Below are positions 1 to 11,500 of a stretch of 64,000 bases of DNA, in pieces. Position 1 is the first letter of the stretch. The number at the start of each line of letters is the position of its first letter. This stretch comes from Closterium sp. Naga37s-1 (Eukaryota; Streptophyta; Zygnematophyceae; Desmidiales; Closteriaceae), in contig CANJKZ010000428.1 of the NCBI GenBank assembly GCA_947471745.1, positions 795,001 to 859,000 of the forward strand. Direction: 5' to 3'. A program made the translations under genes and the position numbers. The notes beneath the pieces were generated by a model. The model was given only the letters and a program-made list of their open reading frames with translations, was not told the origin of the DNA and did not search any database.

Positions 1-2186
1 AGGAGATGTCCACGTGCAGGGCAGAAATGCGGGACCACCAATCACCCTGAGGCAACTTGCTTCAAGAAGCGAGATGACGAGTGGTATGACATCAACGGTG
101 TCTCCACCAAAAAGCGTCCTCCCAACTGGCCCCACCCCGTCGCGTGAACCAGGTCAAGGAAGTGGAGGAATCTGCTCAGGCAGTTGCTAGCGCCCCTTCT
201 GATGTTCGTTTCACTGTTGTTCTCTGGTGCTGGTATTATTAATGAGAAGGGGTCCCAGTACATCGGTGTTTCAAACACACAGGGGGTCGAGTTCATACTA
301 GACAGTGGTGCCACCCACACAGTGCTCAAAGACCAAACCGCTTTCGTTCTCTACCAAGCTCCCACCCCACTCCTTGAAACCGATTCAAGCTTCTCCATCC
401 AATGCCATGGGTCCTCCACAGTTCCTTGTCCTACCTTTCCATCCGGCACAGTCACTAGCATGTGTCCGAAACCTCCTTGCACAGCGTGAAATCCAACATG
501 CAGGGGTGATCACCATATTTTCCAATGATGTTGACTACTGTGATCTATTTGACGCCAAAACCCACATCCATCTTGCCCGCTTCACCCTAAGTTCCAACAA
601 CCTCTGCACACTCGTTATACCTCCCATTCAAACATGCTCGCTCACCAACCTTCCGCTCCCTTCTTCCGACTCCTCCACCTGTCACTGCCATCTCCTTTCT
701 GACAAAACTATGCTATTTCATCATCGCCTCGGCCACATCAACCGCGCACTTTCAACCTTGCTTCCCTCCCCTACCTCCAACCTAGGACCGCCTTGCCTTG
801 ACTGTGCACAGACCAAGCTTCGTGAACAGCCCCATCCCCCCACTGAGTCCATCTCAACTGCACCTCTCGATCGCGTGCACATGGACCTATGAGGTCAAGC
901 TCTTGTTCGTTCTCGTGGCGGACACTTCTTTTTCGTTGTCATCATTGATGACTATTCCCACTATGTGTCTGTCCACCTTCTCACCTCCAAGTCAGAAGTC
1001 CCAGCCGTCATCATGAACTGGGCCCGGCAGGCTCATAACCACCTCAAAACTACAATCAAGGTTCTTCACTCTGACGTTGGCGGTGAATTCCGCAACAACA
1101 CTCTCAAAACTTTTTGCTCTACAGAGGGTATCCTTCCGACCTTCTCTCTCCCAGACAGTCCTCAACAGAACGGTGTTGCTGAGAGCCGGAACCGCATCTT
1201 GGTGCAGATTGCTCGCTGCCTCCTCACTCACGCCTACGCCCCTCCCTTTCTCTAGGGGTACGCCATGCTCCATGCTGCCGCCCTCCACAATCTTCATCCT
1301 CATCCTCACCACACCCACACCACCCCCGTTGAGCTGTGGACGGGTTAAAAGCCGTCCGTCCGCCCTTTGCGCGTATGGAAATTACACGTGATCGCACGGC
1401 CCGCACCATCACCCTCCCGCAAAAGTTTTACATCAACAACGTCCTGACGCGGTTCAAGATGCAGGAAGCCGCATCAATGCCTACCCCACTCTCTTTGTAG
1501 CACCAGCTCATTGCAGCCTCTGTTCCTTCACCTGAGCCCTGTGACGAGCCATACCCCGAGCTCGTTGGATCCCTCATGTACGCGACGATGTGCACTCGGC
1601 CAGACTTGGCCTACCCCGTCAGTGTACTGTCTCGCTACGTTGCACTTGGTCGCTTCACCCACCACCAGTGGTTTGCCGCCAAGCGGGTTCTTCGCTATCT
1701 CAAAGGCACACATGATTATGTGCTCACTCTTGGCGGATCTTCCCCTGTTCGCCTTGAGAGGTACAGTGACTCGTCATACGTTGATGTCCCCTTGGCAGCG
1801 GGGTTGTGAGTTGGCACTCCACTCGATCGTCCTCAGTCTCACTGTCGACCTGTGAGGCAGAGCTGTACGCCGGGACCATGGCTGCCCAGGAGGCCCGTTG
1901 ACTCTCCTTCCTGTTGGCAGAACTCGGGTATCCTCAGCCAGCCCCAACGCTTTGGTGTGATAACGAGAGCACCATTCATCTCACCAATGACCCCGTTTTT
2001 CACGACCGCACCAAGCACATTGAGGTCCGTCACTACTTTTTTCGTGAGCTGGTGCAGCGCGAGCAGCGGAAGGCTGACCACATTGCCTCCGACTGCAACC
2101 TTGCTGACTTATTTACCAAGTCGCTTGTTCGCAAGGACCACTGTCGCCTCCTCTCGTCCATGGGTGTTGGGCCCCCCTGTGGCTGA
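1..2186 (+). pseudogene. copia gag-pol remnant, reverse transcriptase deleted
   Basis: The polyprotein reading is scattered over several frames, with stops near 890, 1255 and 1500. At about 1345-1380 the end of integrase (VELWTG, then KPSVRPLRVW) runs straight into a sequence that belongs near the end of reverse transcriptase (EITRDRTARTITL). The region that normally carries the YVDD active site is therefore absent. The downstream stretch CTRPDLAYPVSVLSRYV and the RNase H segment are still recognisable up to about 2186. An internal deletion followed by drift explains the pattern. Confidence 0.85.
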
Positions 2187-2207
2187 TATGTTGCACCCTA
2201 GGGGGTG

Positions 2208-2465
2208 TGTTAGAAATAGGCTGTCAACATTTTGTGGACTATATTCTATATCGAGTAAGTTATTTCTAGGTTGGGTGTAGTTTGTAATCCCAACCCCATC
2301 TTGTTGGGATTCCCTTGTAATCCTCCAAATCTGCCAACTCATCATTGGAGATTTGCCTAGGATTCACATCCCATCCTTTCCCTAGCTTTGCTCAAGCCAA
2401 CCTAGTTTGTACTTATTGCCTAGTGACTTTCTTGCTATTCAATCAGTTCAACTTCAATTCTATCA
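2208..2465 (+). repeat. 3' LTR of the decayed copia element
   Basis: It starts TGTTAGAAATAGG directly after the purine tract and ends near TATCA, about 258 bp long. The DNA just beyond reads as an intron of the adjacent receptor-kinase gene. The right boundary is good to a few bases only, because the matching 5' LTR and target duplication are outside the window. Confidence 0.75.
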
Positions 2466-2549
2466 ACGTCCCCACCCCTCATCCCCATTTCAACCCCACT
2501 CTCCCCCTCCCACCTCGGCACCCTTCCACCCAAACCCCAGCCTGCCCAC

Positions 2550-5500
2550 CTCCCGTCGAAAGTCATTGGTGAGCACTTTGGCGCGCTTCACAGCCCAGAG
2601 CGTGGAGGGGTCAGCAGGGTCCTCAGCACGGTACACGTCTCCGAACCCCCCGCTGCCGATCTTGTTGGCTTCCTCCCACATGCCCGTTGCCGCTGCCAGC
2701 ACGTCCAGCCGGTACTGCCGACACACCGCCGGCCCCGCTGCTGCTTGTGCTGGCCCCGAGGGACCCTTGGAGCCACTCGCGCTGCCTGAATGAATGGTGA
2801 AGAGCGGAAAGGGCGAGGTGCCTGTTGAGTTAGCTCACTTGAAACATTACCAGTACTTTGCCAGATCCTAGACAGATCTAAAAAACACACCCACCCACAA
2901 GTAAACTTGTCCTGCCGCCTCAACTGAATGTTGAGGTGACTGAGAAACAGCCATATTCCTGACCTGAGGAGCAAAACCGTTAGGGAACCGACCACTGAGC
3001 TGACTCAAACCGACACTCTTGAGAAGTCTTGAAAGTCTCAACCTCTTACCCAAACGACACTTGTCTGACCAGTCAAACTTACCTGAGCAACCAGCACCAC
3101 CAGCGGCTGCAGCGGAGGCAGTAGCAGCTGCAGCAGCGGCATCATTGTCAATCTGCGAGAACGGCTTTCCTGCCTTCCGCCTGCGGAAGAAGAGCAGCGG
3201 CAGCAGCAGCAGCAGCGCGAGCACGGAAACACCCGCCACGACAATCCCCGCAATGGCCCCCACTGATAGCCCCGAGGAGGAAGGTGGAGGCAGAGGAGGG
3301 GGCGATGGAACGAAGGGAGGTGAGGTAGGAGGGGAAGGAGGGGGTGGAGAGGGCTGAGGGGAAGGAGGAGGGGGCGTTGGTGAACGGGGGGGAGGTGACA
3401 TGGGGGGAGCGGGTGGTGGGGGTGAAGGGAGTGGTGGTGGTGGGGAGATTGCTGGAGGGGGGCTGGCTGGTGGTGCTGGTGGTGGGAACTTGACCACATC
3501 TGCAACACAGTCAAGGGGAGGATGATGTTGGGAGGGAGGGAAGGAGGGATGGGGAGGGATGAAAGACTTGTAAGTTGATTCAAAATGCTCACTGATGGTG
3601 CTGGTGGGGGGTACTTGACCACATCTGCATTCCAGCCAAGGGGAGGAAGGTGTTGGGAGGGGAGAGAGGGTTGGGGAGGGATGAGAGGTGGGGTTTGATG
3701 AAAGAAAGGGAAGCTGGAAGCACAGTCGCAAAGGGACAGGGGAAGAGACGTGTGCAGACGGGAGATGCGAGATGGGAGATGGGAGATGGAAGATGGGAGA
3801 TGCGTGATGGGAGATGGGAGATGGGGGACGGGAGATGCGAGATGCGAGATGGGAGATGGGAGATGGGAGAAGGGAGATGGGAGATGGGAGATGTGAGATG
3901 GGAGATGCGAGATGGGAGATGGGAGACGGGCGGTGGGAGATGGGAGATGGGAGACGGGAGATGGGAGATAGGAGATGGGAGATGGGGGATGGGGGATGGG
4001 AGATGGGAGATGAGAGATGGGAGATGGGAGGTGGGAGATGGGAGATGGGGGATGGGAGGTGGGAGATGGTGGACGGGGGATGGGAGGTGGGAGATGGGGG
4101 ATGGGGGATGGGAGGTGGGAGATGGGGGATGGGGGATGGGAGGTGGGAGATGCAAGATCGGGGAGATGCGAGATGAGATGAGACCAGACATTGCACACAA
4201 ACGAGCTGTGCTTCAGAAGGGACTCACTCTGCACGAAGCAGAAGATGCAGAAGTCGGAGCACTTGGTGCAGTACGGCACGATGATGCTGTTGCCCGTGGC
4301 TTCCATCGCTCCACACTGCACCTTCTCACTTGGTGGACACGTCACCAGCCCTGGAGGGACCTGCGGCGTGTACTCACTGCGAGGAGAGAGTGAGTGGGGG
4401 AGGAGGGGGAGGAGCAGAGGGGGGGGAGCAGAGGGGGGAGAGCAGAGGGGGATGAGCAGAGAGTGGGGAGCAGAGGGGGGAGAGCAGAGGGGGATGAGCA
4501 GAGGGGGATGGAACGGAGTGGGGAAACGAGAGGTGTCAGGCGGAACTGATTCTCAGAAGGAAGGGTGGAGAAGAGAAGGAGGCGAGAAAGGGAGAGGTGA
4601 CAAGCGGAATAGCTGCGAGAAGAATAAGGTCCTGAGAAATGGAGAAGATGTTGCATACGAAAAGAGGGAAACGGAAGAGGGGCTGTGTGGGCGGGGGTTT
4701 TGAGGTGGAAGGAGTAAGGTGCACATTGGAGTATATTACTGGTACGACCGATAGAACGACGACAGAAAGGGAGAGAGAGAGAGAGACAAACGATGGCGCG
4801 CGGTGCGTACAGGAATTCGAGCTTGGTGAGGGCGATCATGGACGCAGGTAGGTAGCCGGTGAGCATGTTCTGAGACACATTGCTGCCGTGGCCCGTGGCG
4901 CATGCAGGGTGCATGCACACAGGGTGGATGCAGGGTGGATGTACAGCGAGCGAGTGGCACCACCACGAGCAGCATTGGCACCGTTGGCATGGTGGAGGAG
5001 GAGACGATGGGTGGGGCACGTCAACACACACACACGGCATTGTGGAAAAGGGGTGCGGGGAGTGGCGGATGAGATGGGAGGGAAAGCGAGAGCAAGGATG
5101 CAGAGTGAGCGAAAGACAAGCAGGCATACAGGCACGCGCAGTGAGGGCATGGGTGCAGCAGATGTTAGGCAAACAGGTGCCTGGTGAACACAAATGCATT
5201 CATAGAAAAAGGTAACTTCTGAGTCGACTCAAAAGGCACCTCATACAGGCATGTGCAGTGAGGGCATGGATGCAGCAGATGTAAGGCAAACAGGTGTGTG
5301 CTGAACGCAAATGCATTCATAGGGGAGGATCTTAAGAGCCGGGTTCCAGGGGTGGGCTGTGGTGGCGTTCCTTTGCTGTGATCTTACTCGTCTCTTCGGT
5401 TGGGCGGGGGCTGTGGTGGTGGCACTGACAAGGTGGTGAGGTTGACGAGGCTGCCTATGGTCGTTGGAATGGCTCCCGTCAACTTGTTGCTCGCTACACC

Positions 5501-8500
5501 ACTGCCGTTGCAACGCATGCATCATACCCCATGCAACATGCTCCATGCAACATGCCCCGTGTCATCCGAAAAGCCAAGCCAGTATTGCAGGGACCACAGT
5601 AAAGAGGTGTGTCAGGGAACAGGACATAGCAGGACGTAGCGGGGAATCTAGGAGGAGGCAGAGGGGACGAGGAGAGGCAGCCAGGGGATGCAGTCCAGGG
5701 ATGGCCACGGGGCGACGGGGCAGGAAATGGGCAATGGGCACAGGGGCACGGGGGATGCGATCATGTGAATGATGGTGGGCGCCTGGGAGCGCAGCGCCCG
5801 TGCACTGTGCATTGTGCACAGCACACGCCTGCCTGTGTGGGTCACACTCTGGACGTGTGCACTGCATTGCAGGTACGTGGATGTGCGTACGCATGTGCCT
5901 GTGCATGTATGTGCATGTGTAACAACGTATGCCTGTGCCCCCATCACATCACAACACCCCCATCACATCACAACACCCCCATCACATCACATCACCCCCA
6001 TCACCCCCATCAACCCCATCGCCCCCATCGCCCCCATCGTCCCCCATCGCCCCCAACGCCCCCATCGCCCCCATCGCCCCCATCGCCCCCGTCGCCCCCG
6101 TCGCCCCCATCGCCCCCATCGCCCCCATCGCCCCCCATCTCCCCCATCGCCCCCATCGCCCCCATCACCCCCATCACCCCCATCACCCCCAGCACATCAC
6201 ATCGCATCACCCCCATCACATCACATCACCCCCATCACATCGCATCACCCCCATCACATCACATCACCCCCATCACCCCCCCCATCACCCCCATCACCCC
6301 CATCACCCCCATCACATCACATCACCCCCATCACATCACATCACCCCCATCACATCACATCACCCACATCACATCACATCACCCCTATCACCCCCATCAC
6401 TTCCATCACCCCCATCACCCCCATCAACCCTATAACATCACATGCAGCGCAAGCATATGGGCATGGTGTGACTGACAAGTGGTTGAGAGACTGGAGCTGC
6501 CAAATGGCCCGTGGAATGGATCCCGTGAACTGGTTGTACTGAATGGCTCTGCTTCCGAGCAGATCAACCAACAGGACAGGGGTGCACACATGGATAGTGA
6601 GAAAGGGAGGTGCTGCTGTGCGGAGAGGGGTTTGGGACGCCTCAAAACAGCCAAACGTCACGGGGAATTGACCCTGTGAACTGGTTGTACTGAATGGCTC
6701 TGTGGGCCACAAGGGGTGCACGCATGGGCAGTGAGAGAGAGGGGGGAGGTGCTGTGCGCAGAAGGACGTGGGGCCAAAAGCATGTTGCTCGTCCTTGCTG
6801 CTAGCGATTCCGCCGGGAAGGCAGACTGACTCACACAGCGCCACACAGCGCCACACAGCGCCACACAGCGCCACACAGCGCCACACAGCGCCACACAGCG
6901 CCACACAGCGCCACACAGCGCCACACAGCGCCACACAGCGCCACACAGCGCCACACAGCGCCACACAGCGCCACACAGCGCCACACAGCGCCACACAGCG
7001 CCACACAGCGCCACACAGCGCCACACAGCGCCACACAGCGCCACACAGCGCCACACAGCGCCACACAGCGCCACACAGCGCCACACAGCGCCACACAGCG
7101 CCACACAGCGCCACACAGCGCCACACAGCGCCACACAGCGCCACACAGCGCCACACAGCGCCACACAGCGCCACACAGCGCCACACAGCGCCACACAGCG
7201 CCACACAGCGCCACACAGCGCCACACAGCGCCACACAGCGCCACACAGCGCCACACAGCGCCACACAGCGCCACACAGCGCCACACAGCGCCACACAGCG
7301 CCACACAGCGCCACACAGCGCCACACAGCGCCACACAGCGCCACACAGCGCCACACAGCGCCACACAGCGCCACACAGCAAGCGCCACACAGCGCCACAC
7401 AGCGCCACACAGCGCCACACAGCGCCACACAGCGCCACACAGCGCCACACAGCGCCACACAGCGCCACACAGCGCCACACAGCGCCACACAGCGCCACAC
7501 AGCGCCACACAGCGCCACACAGCGCCACACAGCGCCACACAGCGCCACACAGCGCCACACAGCGCCACACAGCGCCACACAGCGCCACACAGCGCCACAC
7601 AGCGCCACACAGCGCCACACAGCGCCACACAGCGCCACACAGCGCCACACAGCGCCACACAGCGCCACACAGCGCCACACAGCGCCACACAGCGCCACAC
7701 AGCGCCACACAGCGCCACACAGCGCCACACAGCGCCACACAGCGCCACACAGCGCCACACAGCGCCACACAGCGCCACACAGCGCCACACAGCGCCACAC
7801 AGCGCCACACAGCGCCACACAGCGCCACACAGCGCCACACAGCGCCACACAGCGCCACACAGCGCCACACAGCGCCACACAGCGCCACACAGCGCCACAC
7901 AGCGCCACACAGCGCCACACAGCGCCACACAGCGCCACACAGCGCCACACAGCGCCACACAGCGCCACACAGCGCCACACAGCGCCACACAGCGCCACAC
8001 AGCGCCACACAGCGCCACACAGCGCCACACAGCGCCACACAGCGCCACACAGCGCCACACAGCGCCACACAGCGCCACACAGCGCCACACAGCGCCACAC
8101 AGCGCCACACAGCGCCACACAGCGCCACACAGCGCCACACAGCGCCACACAGCGCCACACAGCGCCACACAGCGCCACACAGCGCCACACAGCGCCACAC
8201 AGCGCCACACAGCGCCACACAGCGCCACACAGCGCCACACAGCGCCACACAGCGCCACACAGCGCCACACAGCGCCACACAGCGCCACACAGCGCCACAC
8301 AGCGCCACACAGCGCCACACAGCGCCACACAGCGCCACACAGCGCCACACAGCGCCACACAGCGCCACACAGCGCCACACAGCGCCACACAGCGCCACAC
8401 AGCGCCACACAGCGCCACACAGCGCCACACAGCGCCACACAGCGCCACACAGCGCCACACAGCGCCACACAGCGCCACCACAGCGCCACACAGCGCCACA

Positions 8501-11500
8501 CAGCGCCACACAGCGCCACACAGCGCCACACAGCGCCACACAGCGCCACACAGCGCCACACAGCGCCACACAGCGCCACACAGCGCCACACAGCGCCACA
8601 CAGCGCCACACAGCGCCACACAGCGCCACACACGCCCACACAGCGCCACACAGCGCCACACAGCGCCACACAGCGCCACACAGCGCCACACAGCGCCACA
8701 CAGCGCCACACAGCGCCACACAGCGCCACACAGCGCCACACAGCGCCACACAGCGCCACACAGCGCCACACAGCGCCACACAGCGCCACACAGCGCCACA
8801 CAGCGCCACACAGCGCCACACAGCGCCACACAGCGCCACACAGCGCCACACAGCGCCACACAGCGCCACACAGCGCCACACAGCGCCACACAGCGCCACA
8901 CAGCGCCACACAGCGCCACACAGCGCCACACAGCGCCACACAGCGCCACACAGCGCCACACAGCGCCACACAGCGCCACACAGCGCCACACAGCGCCACA
9001 CAGCGCCACACAGCGCCACACAGCGCCACACAGCGCCACACAGCGCCACACAGAGTGGCACAGCGTCACACAGCGCCACACAGAGTGGCACAGCGTCACA
9101 CAGCGCCACACAGAGTGGCACAGCGTCACACAGCGTCACACAGCGCCACACAGAGTGGCACAGCGTTACACAGCGTCACACAGCGCCACACAGAGTGGCA
9201 CAGCGTTACACAGCGTCACACAGCGCCACACAGAGTGGCACAGCGTTACACAGCGTCACACAGCGCCACACAGAGTGGCACAGTCTGACATGGCGCCAAA
9301 GAGTGTGACACAGTATGTAACACAGCATGGCTCACATGTATGGCAGCATGGTTGGCAGCATGAGTTTGAAGCATGGGTGGCAACGGGACTCACAGCTGCT
9401 GCAAGGCTGTAAGGCTAGTGAGAACATCCATAGTCCCATTCAACTGATTCTGCCACAGGTAGCTGCATGCGCGGGTGTGGGGATGAGTGAGACAGTAGTC
9501 AGGCAAACGGATGTGGGGGCACGGGAAAGGAGAAGGTGGGGAAGGGTTGGAGGTTAAGGAAGGAGGGGGGAGCGGTAAGCACGAGGAAAAGCAAAGTGTT
9601 GTTTACAAATTTGTTTTCGAAGGAGTAAAGGATGGGAGGATAGACTCGAAGCAACGCAGGATGAGGGAGGAGCAGCGAGGGAGGAGGCGTGAAGGGAGGA
9701 GCAGAGAGGGGAGGAGGCTTGAAGGGAGGAGCAGAGAGGGGAGGAGGCTTGAAGGGAGGAGCAGAGAGGGGAGGGGCAGAGGGAGGAGGGGCAGAGGAGG
9801 GAGGGGCAACGCACAGGCCTTGCAGATTGAGGAGGTTGGAGAAGGAAGCAGGTATGGAGCCGGTGAGCTTGTTGCCGCCCAGCTGACTGATGCACGTGGG
9901 GAGGGAGCGAGGAGTACCAGAAGCCGGTAGTGAAAGGAGAAGGTGTGGAGGAGAAGTAGGTGGAGTGATTAGGGGTGCAAGCAGGTGGAGTGATGAGGGG
10001 TGCAAGCAGGTGGAGTGATGAGGGGTGCAAGCAGGTGGAGTGATGAGGGGTGCAAGCAGGTGGAGTGATGAGGGGTGCAAGCAGGTGGAGTGATGAGGGG
10101 TGCAAGCAGGTGGAGTGATGAGGGGTGCAAGCAGGTGGAGTGATGAGGGGTGCAAGCAGGTGGAGGGACTTCAGGACAGACTGCTTTGTGTGTTTGCCCG
10201 AGAGATTGACTGAGACTGACGAGAACTGGGAAAGGAAAGCTGGCAGGAGATGGCGTGGAGCGGAGCAACGGAGAAGGACGGAAGCTCGGAGTGACGAGAG
10301 AAGAGGGAAGCGTTACAGCGCATGGGAGAAAAGGGAGAATCATGGGAAATAACTGCAAGGCAATGGAACTGGTCTTCCTTGGCGAGCTGCTGGCTGGCGT
10401 ATATATATGACTGACGCTGAGGGGCCATGAGGTGACCCAGACCCAGACCCAGACTGAGGTGATTTTTGAGTCAACTTGACAGACAGTCACTTCTGGCGCT
10501 GCTGGCTTACATGATGGTGAGGTGGCTGAGGCTACCCAGAGTGGCAGGGATGCTGCCTTGGAGGGCGTTCTCCCGCGCATAGCTGGTGGGGCCATGGGTG
10601 GGGTGATGGGCGGGGCGATGGGTGGGGGGTGAAGAAACGAGGGAATAGTAGGGGGTTGGTTGAGTCATGCATGTGTAGGGTTGGTTGAGTCATGCATGTG
10701 TAGGGTTGGTTGAGTCATGCATGTGTAGGGTTGGTTGAGTCATGCATGTGTAGGGTTGGTTGAGTCATGCATGTGTAGGGTTGGTTGAGTCATGCATGTG
10801 TAGGGTTGAGTTGAGTCATGCATGTGTAGGGTTGAGTTGAGTCATGCATGTGTAGGGTTGAGTTGAGTCATGCATGTGTAGGGTTGAGTTGAGTGCCGGG
10901 TAATGAGTGCTGTATCCTCCGTGTTGCGTATTGTGTGGAGAGTATTTCGGAATTCGTGTTGTGTGAAGACAACTCAAAGCCTTGGGGGCTGGCTGCATGG
11001 TACGCAGTCCCATGCTGCGGGCATGCAATTCATCATGCTGCTGCTGTCTGTGTGCTGTGTGCTGTGTGCTGCCTCCATTGACTCACAGCGCCTGCAGATA
11101 CTTCAAGTTGCCCAGACTCGAGTGCAGCTCGCCTGTAAGACCCATGTTGCCTGCCTCCCTGCCATGCCACAGACGCCATGCCACACGCCAGCCATGCCAC
11201 ACGCCATGCCACACACCATGCCACACGCCATGCCACACGCCATGCCACACGCCATGCCACCCACACGCCATGCCACACACCATGCCACATGCCACATGAA
11301 TGCCCGCACGGCAGGGTATATTGGGAGATGCGTGCCACATGGAGCGGTTGGGACATGGGTGCTCCAAAGAGGTGGTGACGCGAGGGCACAGAGGCAGGGG
11401 CAGCGTGTGAAAGGAAACAAGTTCACACGGACGGAGGACGGCACATGCAAAAGGAAACATGGCACACGGACGCATGGGCGCATGGGCACATGGGCACATG

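Larger units (their letters stand above)
1..2465 (+). mobile_element. Decayed Ty1/copia LTR retrotransposon, 3' part
   Basis: The stretch holds, in order, a gag zinc knuckle (C..C..H..C near 36-72), the protease motif FILDSGATHT (about 289-318), the pre-integrase motif HHRLGH (about 720-738), the integrase core (LHSDVGGEF, then SPQQNGVAESRN) and the RNase H end (WCDNEST, then RTKHIEVRHYFF, about 1955-2040). A polypurine tract (2199-2207) precedes the 3' LTR. The 5' half lies outside the window. The element is on the strand opposite to the receptor kinase it interrupts. It is non-functional: several stops and frameshifts, and most of the reverse transcriptase is gone. Confidence 0.9.

Noticed and set aside
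3589-4393. Long ORFs rich in SHLPSPI or GDGRWEM
   Set aside because: Simple translation of the GGGAGAT minisatellite in an intron of kinase A. Only the ends overlap true exons.
6374-9308. ORFs of 736-925 codons on both strands (WRCVALCGAV and HTAPHSATQR repeats)
   Set aside because: They are readings of the 10-bp satellite. The unit has no stop in any frame, so length means nothing. The real LRR exon 6477-6548 lies at the edge of one of them.
10645-10895. Possible CRISPR-like array (regular 25-bp units)
   Set aside because: Units are contiguous with no spacers, in an intron of a eukaryotic gene. It is an ordinary minisatellite.
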